Assembly: GCF_036014015.1 (NCBI RefSeq)
Contig: NZ_CP107905.1
Location: 9,114,001-9,178,000, forward strand
From: Streptomyces sp. NBC_00457
GTDB taxonomy: Bacteria; Actinomycetota; Actinomycetes; Streptomycetales; Streptomycetaceae
Direction: 5' to 3'
DNA length: 64,000 nt
Made by a program: the position numbers and the translations under genes. Each line of letters opens with the position of its first letter. Position 1 is the stretch's first letter. The notes beneath the pieces were generated by a model. That model saw nothing but the letters and a program-made list of their open reading frames with translations. It did no database searches and was not told the origin of the DNA. This document shows, in pieces, positions 1 to 8,312 of the stretch.

Positions 1-2
1 CT

Positions 3-1223
3 TCAGGCCCCCAGCACCTTCTCCAGCGCCACCAGAGCCTGGGTGAGTTCCCCGGCGGTGATGGTGAGCGGCGGGGCGAGGCGGATCGTCGAGCCGTGGG
101 TGTCCTTGACCAGGACGCCCTCCCGCATCAGGCGTTCGCTGACCTCGCGTCCGCTGCCGAGGGCCGGGTCGACGTCCACGCCCGCCCACAGCCCGCGCGA
201 GCGGAACCCGACGACTCCCTTGCCGACCAGCGCGGACAGCCCGTCCCGCAGCACCGTGCCCAGTTCGGCCGCCCGCTGCTGGAACGCACCCGTCTCCAGC
301 AGCTCGACGACCGCCGTGCCCACCGCCGCCGCCAGCGGATTGCCGCCGAACGTCGACCCGTGCTCGCCGGGCCGCAGCACACCCAGCACGTCCCGGCGCG
401 CGACCACCGCCGACACCGGCACGATGCCGCCGCCGAGCGCCTTGCCGAGCAGCAGGACGTCGGGGACCACCGACTCGTGCTCGACGGCGAGCGTGCGGCC
501 CGTGCGGCCAAGACCCGACTGGATCTCGTCCGCGATGAACAGGCAGCCCTCGCGGCGGGTCAGCTCGCGCACACCGGCCAGATAGCCGGCGTCCGGGATG
601 ACGACCCCGGCCTCGCCCTGGATCGGCTCGATCAGCACCGCCGCCGTCGTCTCGTCGACCGCCGCCTCCAGCGCGGCCAGGTCGTTGTACGGCACGATCC
701 GGAAGCCCGGCGTGAAGGGGCCGAAGCCGGTGCGGGCGGTCTCGTCGGTGGAGAAGCTGACGATGGTCGTCGTACGGCCGTGGAAGTTCTCCGCCGCGAC
801 CACGATCGTCGCCCGGTCGGCGGGGACGCCCTTCACGTCGTACGCCCATTTGCGGGCCACCTTGATGCCGCTCTCCACGGCCTCGGCGCCCGTGTTCATC
901 GGCAGCACCATGTCCAGGCCGGTCAGTGCGGCGAGCCGTTCGGCGAACTCGGCGAGCTTGTCGTTGTGGAAGGCGCGCGAGGTCAGCGTCAGCCGGTCGA
1001 GCTGGGCGTGGGCGGCCTCGATCAGGGTGGGGTGGCGGTGGCCGAAGTTGAGGGCCGAGTAGCCGGCCAGCATGTCGAGATAGCGGCGGCCCTCGACGTC
1101 CTCCACCCAGGTGCCCTCGGCGCGGGCGACGACCACGGGCAGCGGGTGGTAGTTGTGCGCGAGGACCGGCTCTTCGGCGCGGATCAGGTCGGCGGAGGAA
1201 CGGGTGCGGGCGGGCGCTGTCAT
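3..1223 (-). CDS. rocD: Ornithine aminotransferase
   Basis: A 406-aa PLP enzyme predicted to move the delta-amino group of L-ornithine to 2-oxoglutarate, giving glutamate-5-semialdehyde for proline/glutamate metabolism. It reads as a complete class III aminotransferase: an LIEPIQGEAGV stretch, ADEIQSGLGRTG carrying the PLP-pyridine Asp (about residue 232), and LLGKALGGG with the Schiff-base Lys (about 261). I chose the ATG at 1223 because an AGGAGA ribosome site lies just upstream; eight extra N-terminal residues are possible from 1247 but lack this signal. The start overlaps the stop of the dimethylargininase gene (ATGA), so the two are co-translated. The stop codon sits three bases from the window edge. 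Other class III aminotransferases acting on ornithine-like substrates cannot be excluded. Confidence 0.9.
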   Translation of the reverse strand: MTAPARTRSSADLIRAEEPVLAHNYHPLPVVVARAEGTWVEDVEGRRYLDMLAGYSALNFGHRHPTLIEAAHAQLDRLTLTSRAFHNDKLAEFAERLAALTGLDMVLPMNTGAEAVESGIKVARKWAYDVKGVPADRATIVVAAENFHGRTTTIVSFSTDETARTGFGPFTPGFRIVPYNDLAALEAAVDETTAAVLIEPIQGEAGVVIPDAGYLAGVRELTRREGCLFIADEIQSGLGRTGRTLAVEHESVVPDVLLLGKALGGGIVPVSAVVARRDVLGVLRPGEHGSTFGGNPLAAAVGTAVVELLETGAFQQRAAELGTVLRDGLSALVGKGVVGFRSRGLWAGVDVDPALGSGREVSERLMREGVLVKDTHGSTIRLAPPLTITAGELTQALVALEKVLGA

Positions 1224-2032
1224 GGGCGGATCTCCTGAGTGCAGCACTTGATGCCGCCGCCGGCCTTCTGGAACTCGGAGAGGTCGACGGGGACGGGAAC
1301 ATAGCCGTGGTCGTCCAGCCGGGCGGCGAGGGACTCGGCCTGGGGCGCGATGAAGACATGGCGTCCGTCGGACACGGAGTTCAGCCCGAACGCCATCGCG
1401 TCGTCGCGGGTCGCGAGCACGGCGTCCGGGAACAGCCGCGCGAGGACCTCACGGCTGCCCGGCGAGAACGCCTCCGGGTAGTACACGATGGTGTCCTCGT
1501 CGAGGACGAACAGCGCCGTGTCCAGGTGGTAGAAGTACGGGTCGACCAGCGTCAGGCTGATCACCGGGTGCCCGAAGAACTCCTGCACCTCGCGGTGGGC
1601 CTCCCGCGTTGTCCGGAATCCGGTGCCGGCCAGGACGTACCGGCCCGTCCACACCAGGTCCCCCTCTCCCTCGCAGACCGATTCCGGACGGTGGACGGCG
1701 AAGCCCGCCGCCTTGAACCACATGTCGTAGTGCGTGGACTCTGGGCGCCGCTGCGGTGCGTGGAAGAGCGAGCCGAAGACGCGTCCGTCCACGACGACCG
1801 CCGAGTTCGCGGCGAACACCATGTCCGGGAGGCCGGGGACCGGCTCCACGGTGTCGACGGTGTGCCCGTGGGCCCGGTAGGTGCTGATCAGGGACTGCCA
1901 CTGCTCCTGGGCCAGATCGACGTCGACGCGGACGTCGGGATGCATCCAGGGATTGATCGCGTACTGCACGGCGAAATGTCTGGGTTCACAGACGAGGAAG
2001 CGCCGCCGGCGCGGGACACGGCTTTCGGACAC
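1220..2032 (-). CDS. ddaH: Dimethylargininase (DDAH), amidinotransferase family
   Basis: A 270-aa member of the guanidine-modifying pentein family, predicted to hydrolyse N-omega-methylated arginines to citrulline and methylamines. Visible family marks are the FAANSAVVVDGR segment, a YHLDTALFVLD segment carrying the likely catalytic His, and the C-terminal KCCTQEIRP with the nucleophilic Cys about 7-8 residues from the end. The start is GTG, preceded by GGAGGAA at good spacing. It is the first gene of a two-gene unit with ornithine aminotransferase (4-bp overlap), and an Lrp-type regulator lies upstream on the same strand, which suggests arginine-derivative catabolism under amino-acid control. 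An arginine deiminase-like activity is the main alternative; the short length favours DDAH. Confidence 0.82.
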   Translation of the reverse strand: MSESRVPRRRRFLVCEPRHFAVQYAINPWMHPDVRVDVDLAQEQWQSLISTYRAHGHTVDTVEPVPGLPDMVFAANSAVVVDGRVFGSLFHAPQRRPESTHYDMWFKAAGFAVHRPESVCEGEGDLVWTGRYVLAGTGFRTTREAHREVQEFFGHPVISLTLVDPYFYHLDTALFVLDEDTIVYYPEAFSPGSREVLARLFPDAVLATRDDAMAFGLNSVSDGRHVFIAPQAESLAARLDDHGYVPVPVDLSEFQKAGGGIKCCTQEIRP

Positions 2033-2167
2033 AGAGGGGTTCCTCCGCTTCCTGGGGTGCCGACTGGGGTTGACACCACGTTAGGAAGTGACCGATACGC
2101 CCGACAAGAAACAAAGCTTGCGTGTCCGCGCAGGAATGCTGCGTCTTTACGGCCCTCAGCGCACGTC

Positions 2168-2659
2168 TCATGCGCCCTCGGGTGCGGGCTGGCTGGCACC
2201 CGCCTCCGGACTCTCCGGGATCAGATGGGACAGCACCATCACGCTGATCGTCTTCCGGATGAACGGCTCCGCACGGATCCGCTCCAGCACCTCCTCGAAG
2301 TGCTCCACGTCCCGCGCCCGCACATGCAGCAGCGCGTCCGCGCCTCCGGTCACCGTCATCGCCGCCGTGATCTCCGGGTGGTTGCGCACCACTTCCGCCA
2401 GCCGCCGCGGCGGCGCCGCCCCCTCGCAGTACACCTCCACATACGCCTCCGTGCGCCAGCCCAGCGCCGACGGCCGCACCGTCGCCGTGAACCCGGTGAT
2501 CACCCCCGTCTCCCGCAGCCGGTCCACCCGCCGCTTGACGGCCGTGGCGGACAGCCCGACAGCCGTCCCGATCTCGGCGAAACTGGTTCGCGCGTTGGCC
2601 ATCAGCGCGGTGATGATCTTCCGGTCGAGGTCGTCGAAGGAATCGGTCCTGCTGTTCAT
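2168..2659 (-). CDS. Lrp/AsnC family transcriptional regulator
   Basis: A 163-aa regulator. Residues about 5-55 form the AsnC-type winged helix (DLDRKIITALMANART ... SATAVKRRVDRLRETGVI), followed by a RAM effector-binding domain (GGADALLHVRARDVEHFEEVLERI). I chose ATG 2659 because the reading starts cleanly at the family N-terminus; no good Shine-Dalgarno is seen there, and a 26-residue longer form from 2737 is improbable because it would overlap the divergent LytTR start. It lies 135 bp upstream of ddaH-rocD on the same strand, so that operon is a reasonable target (inference). The bound amino acid cannot be read from the sequence. Confidence 0.88.
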   Translation of the reverse strand: MNSRTDSFDDLDRKIITALMANARTSFAEIGTAVGLSATAVKRRVDRLRETGVITGFTATVRPSALGWRTEAYVEVYCEGAAPPRRLAEVVRNHPEITAAMTVTGGADALLHVRARDVEHFEEVLERIRAEPFIRKTISVMVLSHLIPESPEAGASQPAPEGA

Positions 2660-2721
2660 GGCCGCACTGTATCCAGCGGAAACGTCCCCCCGAGCACGTG
2701 CGCGGGCGTACGAATTGCTCC

Positions 2722-2727
2722 TAGACT
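2722..2727 (+). promoter_or_regulatory. -10 element of a likely leaderless promoter (LytTR gene)
   Basis: TAGACT ends 8 bases before the ATG at 2736 and no ribosome-binding site is visible. A TANNNT hexamer 6-9 bases before a start is the usual layout of leaderless transcripts in Streptomyces. No good -35 is seen. It also supports ATG 2736 as the true start. Confidence 0.5.
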
Positions 2728-2735
2728 CCGGGTTC

Positions 2736-3485
2736 ATGCTGCGCGCCCTCGCCGTCGACGACGAACGACCCTCGCTGGAGGAGTTGCTCTACCTCCTGAA
2801 CGCGGATCCCCGGATCGGCACCGCCGAGGGTGCGAGCGACGCCACCGAGGCGCTGCGCCGCATCAACCGGGCCCTGGAGTCGGGCCCGCGCGGCCCCGAG
2901 GCCATCGATGTCGTCTTCCTCGACATCAACATGCCCGGCCTCGACGGACTCGACCTGGCCCGGCTGCTCACCGGGTTCGCCCAGCCGCCGCTCGTCGTGT
3001 TCGTCACCGCCCACGAGGACTTCGCCGTGCAGGCCTTCGACCTCAAGGCCGTGGACTACGTGCTCAAGCCCGTCCGCAAGGAACGGCTGGCCGAGGCGAT
3101 CCGCCGCGCCGCCGAGCTGCGGGACAGCGCCCCGCACATACCCGTGCACGAACCCGACCCCGACCACATACCCGTCGAGCTCGGCGGCGTGACCCGATTC
3201 GTCGCCGTCGAGGACATCACCCACGTCGAGGCCCAGGGCGACTACGCCCGGCTGCACACCGACAAGGGCAGCCACCTCGTACGCATCCCGCTGTCCACCC
3301 TCGAGGAGCGCTGGCGCTCCCGCGGCTTCGTCCGCATCCACCGCCGCCATCTCGTCGCCCTGCGCCACATCGGCGAACTCCGGCTGGACGCCGGCACCGT
3401 GAGCGTCATGGTCGGCTCCGAGGAACTCCAGGTCAGCCGGCGCCACACCCGCGAGCTGCGGGACCTGCTGATGAGGAGGCCGTAG
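2736..3485 (+). CDS. LytTR-family response regulator
   Basis: A 249-aa two-component response regulator. The receiver domain (about 1-120) shows the acidic pair DDE near residue 8, phospho-acceptor Asp in VVFLDINMPG, the Thr in VFVTAHED and the Lys in VLKPVRKERL. The C-terminal LytTR DNA-binding domain (about 150-245) shows the family pattern RFVAVEDITHVEAQGDY and FVRIHRRHLVAL. It is followed after 2 bases by a small membrane protein, then a solute symporter and a LytS-type kinase, so it is very probably the partner of that kinase and controls this locus. A much longer upstream reading frame exists but lacks homology; the leaderless-looking ATG is preferred. Confidence 0.9.
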   Translation: MLRALAVDDERPSLEELLYLLNADPRIGTAEGASDATEALRRINRALESGPRGPEAIDVVFLDINMPGLDGLDLARLLTGFAQPPLVVFVTAHEDFAVQAFDLKAVDYVLKPVRKERLAEAIRRAAELRDSAPHIPVHEPDPDHIPVELGGVTRFVAVEDITHVEAQGDYARLHTDKGSHLVRIPLSTLEERWRSRGFVRIHRRHLVALRHIGELRLDAGTVSVMVGSEELQVSRRHTRELRDLLMRRP

Positions 3486-3487
3486 CC

Positions 3488-3850
3488 GTGCCGAACCAGG
3501 ACCCCGCCGAACGGCGCGTCGTCGTCACCGGCCCGCCACGCCGCAGCCGCCCCACCTCCGGCTACTACCGCCCCCGCACCGAGATCGACGAGCAGACCAC
3601 CCTCGGCCACACCTACGTCCGCTCCCTGATGCGCACCCAACTGCGCGCCGCCCTCGCCGTGTTCGCCGTCCTCGGCCTGCTCGTCGGCCCGCTGCCCCTG
3701 CTCTTCGCGACCGTGCCCGACGCCCACGGCGTCCAATGGGCCGTCCTCGGCTTCGGCATCTACGCACCGCTCGTCCTGCTCGCCCGCTGGTACGTGCGGC
3801 GTGCCGAGCGCAACGAGCGGGACTTCGTACGCCTCGTCGAAGACCGCTGA
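3488..3850 (+). CDS. Small two-helix membrane protein preceding a solute symporter
   Basis: A 120-aa protein with a proline- and charge-rich N-terminal 50 residues and two transmembrane segments (about 55-75 and 85-105), ending in an Arg/Glu-rich cytoplasmic tail. GTG start at 3488, two bases after the LytTR gene stop and 12 bases before the symporter, so it is translationally coupled on both sides. Small two-helix proteins (for example DUF485/YjcH) commonly sit just before acetate-type sodium:solute symporters. I infer an accessory role in transport; the exact family is not certain. Confidence 0.75.
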   Translation: MPNQDPAERRVVVTGPPRRSRPTSGYYRPRTEIDEQTTLGHTYVRSLMRTQLRAALAVFAVLGLLVGPLPLLFATVPDAHGVQWAVLGFGIYAPLVLLARWYVRRAERNERDFVRLVEDR

Positions 3851-3862
3851 AGCCGCGGACCG

Positions 3863-5575
3863 ATGAACTCGAGCTACGCCGTCCCCGCCGTCGCCCTCGT
3901 CGTCCTCGCGACGGTCCTCGTCGGCGCGTTCGGCCTGCGCATCTCCCGCACCACCTCCGACTTCTACGTCGCCTCCCGCACCGTCGGCCCCCGCCTCAAC
4001 GCGGCCGCCATCAGCGGCGAGTACCTCTCCGCCGCCTCCTTCCTGGGCATCGCGGGCCTGGTCCTGGTGCAGGGCCCCGACATGCTCTGGTACCCCGTCG
4101 GCTACACCGCGGGCTATCTGGTGCTGCTGATCTTCGTCGCCGCCCCGCTGCGCCGCTCCGGCGCCTACACGCTGCCCGACTTCGCCGAGGCCCGCCTCGC
4201 CTCCCAGGCGGTACGGCGGCTCGCGGGTGCCTTCGTCGTCGGCGTCGGCTGGCTCTACCTGCTGCCCCAGCTCCAGGGCGCCGGACTGACGCTGACCGTC
4301 CTCACCGGCGCACCGGACTACCTCGGCGGGCTGATCGTCGCGGTCGTCGTGGTCGCCACGGTCGCCGCCGGCGGCATGCGCAGCATCACCTTCGTGCAGG
4401 CGTTCCAGTACTGGCTCAAGCTCACCGCTCTGCTGGTCCCCGCGCTCTTCCTGGTCCTCGCCTGGCAGGGCGACGGATCACCGACCCGCGCCTTCGAGGA
4501 ACCCGCCACCTTCCGCGAACAGCGCGTCGTCCGCGTCGACGACAGCCTCGACATGAAGCTGGACACGCCGCTGACGGTCACGGTGAGCGGCACCGTCGAC
4601 GGCCGCGCCCACGAGGACACCGAACTACGTCTCCCCGCCGGCACCCACCACATCGACGCCGGCACCCGGCTCACCTTCGACAAGGGCGCCCCCGTCCCCG
4701 AGGCCGACCGCGTCGGCGACGGCAGCCTGTCCCCCTCGCAGGCCGAGAGCCGCGGCGAACGCCCGCTGTACGCGACGTACGGACTGATCCTCGCCACCTT
4801 CCTGGGCACCATGGGCCTGCCGCACGTCGTCGTCCGCTTCTACACCAGCCCGCACGGAGTCGCCGCCCGCCGCACCACCGTCGCCGTCCTGGGCCTGATC
4901 GGCGCCTTCTACCTGCTGCCCCCGGTCTACGGCGCCCTGGGCCGGCTGTACGCCCCCGAGCTCACCCTCACCGGCGACGCGGACGCCGCCGTACTGCTCC
5001 TGCCCGACCGCATGATCGGCGGCCTCGGTGGCGACCTGCTGGGCGCGCTGGTCGCCGGGGGAGCCTTCGCCGCGTTCCTGTCGACGGCGTCGGGACTGAC
5101 GATGGCCGTGGCGGGCGTGCTCACCCAGGACGTGCTCCCCTCGCGCGGCGTACGGCACTTCCGGCTCGGTACGGTCCTCGCGATGGCCGTACCCGTGGCC
5201 GCCAGCGTCCTGGTGGGCGGACTGCCGGTCGCCGACGCCGTCGGGCTGGCCTTCGCCGTGTCCGCGTCGTCGTTCTGCCCGCTGCTCGTGCTCGGGATCT
5301 GGTGGCGGCGGCTCACCCCGCCCGGTGCCGCCGCCGGGATGCTGGTGGGCGGCGGCTCCGCACTCGTCGCCGTCGCCGCGACCATGGCGGGCTTCCCGGG
5401 CAGCGGCGCCCTCCACGCCCTGCTCGCCTGGCCCGCCATCTGGTCGGTCCCGCTCGGCTTCCTCACCATGGTGCTGGTGTCCCTCTCCACGCCGAGCCGG
5501 GTACCGGCGGGGACGGCGGCGATCCTGGCCCGCTTCCATCTGCCGGAGGAGCTGCGCACGGAGGTAAAGGCATGA
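3863..5575 (+). CDS. Sodium:solute symporter family protein (acetate/monocarboxylate type)
   Basis: A 570-aa inner-membrane symporter with about 13 hydrophobic segments. The N-terminus RISRTTSDFYVASRTVGP and the GEYLSAASFLGIAGL segment are typical of the ActP/MctC branch of the SSS family, which takes up acetate, pyruvate or propionate with a cation. Residues about 210-310 form a long hydrophilic, partly beta-rich insertion (including TVSGTVDG) between two membrane segments. It belongs to the regulator-small membrane protein-symporter-kinase locus, so uptake is probably controlled by extracellular substrate. The substrate cannot be assigned from sequence alone. Confidence 0.87.
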   Translation: MNSSYAVPAVALVVLATVLVGAFGLRISRTTSDFYVASRTVGPRLNAAAISGEYLSAASFLGIAGLVLVQGPDMLWYPVGYTAGYLVLLIFVAAPLRRSGAYTLPDFAEARLASQAVRRLAGAFVVGVGWLYLLPQLQGAGLTLTVLTGAPDYLGGLIVAVVVVATVAAGGMRSITFVQAFQYWLKLTALLVPALFLVLAWQGDGSPTRAFEEPATFREQRVVRVDDSLDMKLDTPLTVTVSGTVDGRAHEDTELRLPAGTHHIDAGTRLTFDKGAPVPEADRVGDGSLSPSQAESRGERPLYATYGLILATFLGTMGLPHVVVRFYTSPHGVAARRTTVAVLGLIGAFYLLPPVYGALGRLYAPELTLTGDADAAVLLLPDRMIGGLGGDLLGALVAGGAFAAFLSTASGLTMAVAGVLTQDVLPSRGVRHFRLGTVLAMAVPVAASVLVGGLPVADAVGLAFAVSASSFCPLLVLGIWWRRLTPPGAAAGMLVGGGSALVAVAATMAGFPGSGALHALLAWPAIWSVPLGFLTMVLVSLSTPSRVPAGTAAILARFHLPEELRTEVKA

Positions 5576-5585
5576 ACGGTTCGGC

Positions 5586-5668
5586 AGCGCCCCGAAGGGG
5601 CGCGGGGCTGCATCACATATGCGGCTACCGCCGCGTGGGCGCGATCAACCACCACGGCGCCGCAGCCG
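5586..5668 (+). repeat. Streptomyces intergenic repeat, long variant (copy 1)
   Basis: Begins 10 bases after the symporter stop with CCCCGAAGGGGCGCGGGG and ends in GCAGCCG. It holds an additional internal GCGGC...GCCGC hairpin that the other four copies lack. Family member by the shared GGGGCGCGGGG core. Confidence 0.6.
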
Positions 5669-5708
5669 CTCGACGGCGTTTCCCGGCACTACCAGCGGAG
5701 CTCACCGC

Positions 5709-6923
5709 ATGATCGGATTCATCGCAGGCCTGTGTGTGGCGATCCTCCCGCTGCTCGCCGCCGGATTCTGGCTCGGCCGCCGCACCGCCCGCCCCGAGAA
5801 CCTCGTCGGTCTCGGTACCCCGGTCGAGCACGCCACGTTCCAGACCCTGCACACCGCCTCCCTCGCCGCGCCGCCGCTGCGGGCGGGCCTGACCGAGGAG
5901 ACCGCCCGCAAGTCGGCCCGCAGACTGCGCACGCTGCTCGGCACGGACGCGCTGTGCCTGACGGACCAGAAGGAGGTGCTGGTCTGGGACGGGGTGGGCG
6001 GCCACCACCGGGCGGAGATCATGGACCGCCTCGCCGGACCCCTGGAGTCGGGCCGGGGCGAGGCCTTCCCGCTGACCTGCGAGACGCCCGACTGCCCGGT
6101 CCGCTGGGCCGTCGTCGCCCCGCTCACCGTCGACGACCGGGTGCACGGAGCGCTCGTCGCCTGCGCGCCCCGCGAATCGGCGGTGCTCGTGCGCGCCGCC
6201 GGCGAGGTCGCCCGCTGGGTCTCCGTCCAGCTGGAGCTGGCCGACCTGGACCAGTCCCGCACCCGCCTCATCGAGGCCGAGATCAAGGCCCTGCGCGCCC
6301 AGATATCCCCCCACTTCATCTTCAACTCGCTCGCGGTGATCGCCTCGTTCGTCCGCACCGACCCCGAGCGCGCCCGCGAACTGCTCCTGGAATTCGCCGA
6401 CTTCACCCGCTACTCGTTCCGCAGGCACGGCGACTTCACCACCCTCGCCGACGAACTCCACGCCATCGACCACTACCTGGCGCTCGTCCGGGCACGCTTC
6501 GGCGACCGCCTCTCCGTCACCCTCCAGATCGCCCCAGAGGTGCTGCCGGTCGCCCTGCCCTTCCTCTGCCTCCAGCCGCTCGTCGAGAACGCCGTGAAGC
6601 ACGGGCTCGAAGGCAAGGCGGCCTCCGCGGGCAAGTGCCACATCAGCATCACCGCACAGGACACCGGAGCCGAGGCGCTGGTCGTCATCGAGGACGACGG
6701 CGCCGGAATGGACCCCGTCGCCCTGCGCCGCATCCTCGCCGGCGAGGCCAGCCCGTCGGGCGGCATCGGCCTGTCCAACGTCGACGACCGGCTCCGCCAG
6801 GTGTACGGAGACGACTACGGCCTCGTGATCGAGACGGCCGTGGGAGCGGGCATGAAAGTCACCGCCCGGCTGCCGAAGTACCAGCCGGGCGTGCACTCGG
6901 CGAGCCGGCTGACCCGCCCCTGA
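5709..6923 (+). CDS. LytS/YehU-type sensor histidine kinase
   Basis: A 404-aa kinase with one N-terminal transmembrane helix (about 3-22), a GAF-like sensory region (about 50-180, with a CETPDCPVRW pair of cysteines), then the His_kinase domain with phospho-acceptor His in QISPHFIFNSL, and a HATPase domain with LVENAVKHGLE and GGIGLSNVDDRL. This domain order is that of kinases paired with LytTR regulators, and its cognate is very likely the LytTR gene 2.2 kb upstream in the same run of genes. The CxxxxC pair in the sensory region could respond to redox or metal (speculative). ATG 5709 is the only sensible start for the membrane helix. Confidence 0.88.
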   Translation: MIGFIAGLCVAILPLLAAGFWLGRRTARPENLVGLGTPVEHATFQTLHTASLAAPPLRAGLTEETARKSARRLRTLLGTDALCLTDQKEVLVWDGVGGHHRAEIMDRLAGPLESGRGEAFPLTCETPDCPVRWAVVAPLTVDDRVHGALVACAPRESAVLVRAAGEVARWVSVQLELADLDQSRTRLIEAEIKALRAQISPHFIFNSLAVIASFVRTDPERARELLLEFADFTRYSFRRHGDFTTLADELHAIDHYLALVRARFGDRLSVTLQIAPEVLPVALPFLCLQPLVENAVKHGLEGKAASAGKCHISITAQDTGAEALVVIEDDGAGMDPVALRRILAGEASPSGGIGLSNVDDRLRQVYGDDYGLVIETAVGAGMKVTARLPKYQPGVHSASRLTRP

Positions 6924-6926
6924 CGC

Positions 6927-7097
6927 TCACGTGCTCTTGGTGGCGATCATCCCGAGAGTGATCAGCCCCAGCACGACCCAGCCGAACCACAGCCAGCCAC
7001 TACTGCCGAGCGCCACCGTATAGGCGGTCACCACGACCAGTCCGCCGACCGTGAGCACCCCCATCGCCTTGGTCGATCCGTCCGAAGAACCGGGCAT
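6927..7097 (-). CDS. Small membrane protein, 56 aa
   Basis: A short gene found by reading the minus strand: starts MPGSSDGSTKAMGVL and ends GMIATKST, with two hydrophobic helices (about 12-31 and 34-51) separated by a short GSSGW turn. A GAGGAGGG ribosome site precedes the ATG by 8 bases, which is strong support for translation. It ends 3 bases from the kinase stop on the other strand, and CtaG lies upstream on the same strand. I do not recognise a family and assign no function. Confidence 0.7.
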   Translation of the reverse strand: MPGSSDGSTKAMGVLTVGGLVVVTAYTVALGSSGWLWFGWVVLGLITLGMIATKST

Positions 7098-7200
7098 CGC
7101 AACACCCTCCTCATGGTCCGTCCCCCTCCATGGTGCCCCGGTTCTGCCTCCACAGCGACGTGTCCGCGAACTCCGTCCCTGCTGCTGAACGAAATGCCGG

Positions 7201-8151
7201 TCAGTTTCCCCGTGCGTTCAATGAGGCCAAATACGCGTTGTACGCCTCGAGTTCCTTGTCGCCGTCCCGGTCGGCCGCCCGGTCCTTGCGCCGCGCCTGC
7301 CGCTGCTCACTGCTGTGCCACTGGAACAACAACGCGAGCAGCACCAGCACCGACGGGATCTCACTGAACGCCCAGGCGATGCCGCCGGCCGCGTTCTGGT
7401 CGGAGAGCGCGTCGATACCGAGGGAAGCGGGCGGGTTCTTGAACGTCTCGACCATCGGCGTGGACGCCATCATCAACGCGATACCGAAGAACGCGTGGAA
7501 CGGCATGCCCGCGAACAGCTCCAGCATCCGCATCAGATAGCCGGGCCGATTCGGTCCCGGGTCGACGCCGATGATCGGCCAGAAGAAGACGACACCCACG
7601 GCCAGGAAGTGCACCATCATCGCGATGTGCCCCGTCTTGGACCCCATCAGGAAGTCGAAGAGCGGCGTGAAGTACAGCGCGTACAGGCTCGCGATGAACA
7701 GCGGAATGGTGAAGGCCGGGTGGGTGACGAGCTGCATGTACCGGCTGTGCAGCAGCGCCAGCAGCAGCTCGCGCGGCCCCTTGCGCCCCTTGCCGGCGAC
7801 GGGCAGCGCCCGCAGCGCGAGCGTGATCGGGGCGCCGAGCAGGATCAGGATCGGCGACAGCATGCTGATCACCATGTGCTGCACCATGTGCACGCTGAAC
7901 ATCACCATGCCGTAGTCGTTCAGCTTGGTGCACATCACCAGCGCGATGGTCAGCACACCGACGACGTACGAGATCGTCCGCCCCACCGGCCAGCTGTCAC
8001 CGCGCCGCCGCAGCCGCACGACGCCGTACGCATACAGCGCGAGCCCCACCAGACAGGCGACGAGGAAGAACGGGTCGGCCGACCACTGAAGACCCCGCCC
8101 CAGCGTGAACGGCGGCAGATCCATGGTCATGCCGTGCCCGCTGTGATCCAT
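7201..8151 (-). CDS. Cytochrome c oxidase assembly protein, CtaG-type (caa3_CtaG)
   Basis: A 316-aa membrane protein with about seven transmembrane helices and a His/Met-rich N-terminus (MDHSGHGMTMD) suited to copper binding. The MFSVHMVQHMVISML and HFLAVGVVFFWPIIG segments match the caa3-type CtaG family thought to help insert copper into haem-copper oxidases. ATG 8151 is chosen because AGGAG lies 8 bases upstream; a 43-residue longer frame from 8280 reads into a repeat element and is rejected. The C-terminal tail is strongly charged (RQARRKDRAADRDGD) and cytoplasmic. Confidence 0.85.
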   Translation of the reverse strand: MDHSGHGMTMDLPPFTLGRGLQWSADPFFLVACLVGLALYAYGVVRLRRRGDSWPVGRTISYVVGVLTIALVMCTKLNDYGMVMFSVHMVQHMVISMLSPILILLGAPITLALRALPVAGKGRKGPRELLLALLHSRYMQLVTHPAFTIPLFIASLYALYFTPLFDFLMGSKTGHIAMMVHFLAVGVVFFWPIIGVDPGPNRPGYLMRMLELFAGMPFHAFFGIALMMASTPMVETFKNPPASLGIDALSDQNAAGGIAWAFSEIPSVLVLLALLFQWHSSEQRQARRKDRAADRDGDKELEAYNAYLASLNARGN

Positions 8152-8250
8152 TCCGACGGCTCCTGATTCGTGGGGGTTGTGCGTGTCTGTCCGCACAAGG
8201 GTATGACCGACCCCGGCCACGCCTGTGACCGGGGCCAGTGCAACCCACCC

Positions 8251-8293
8251 AGGGGCGCGGGGAACTGCGAGACCAGCCACACACGACCCGCAC
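8251..8293 (+). repeat. Streptomyces intergenic repeat (copy 2)
   Basis: AGGGGCGCGGGGAACTGCGA followed by GACCAGCCACAC and CCGCACC. It lies between the 3' end of pfkA and the 5' end of the CtaG gene. Confidence 0.65.
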
Positions 8294-8312
8294 CCGGCAG
8301 ATCAGGGAACTG

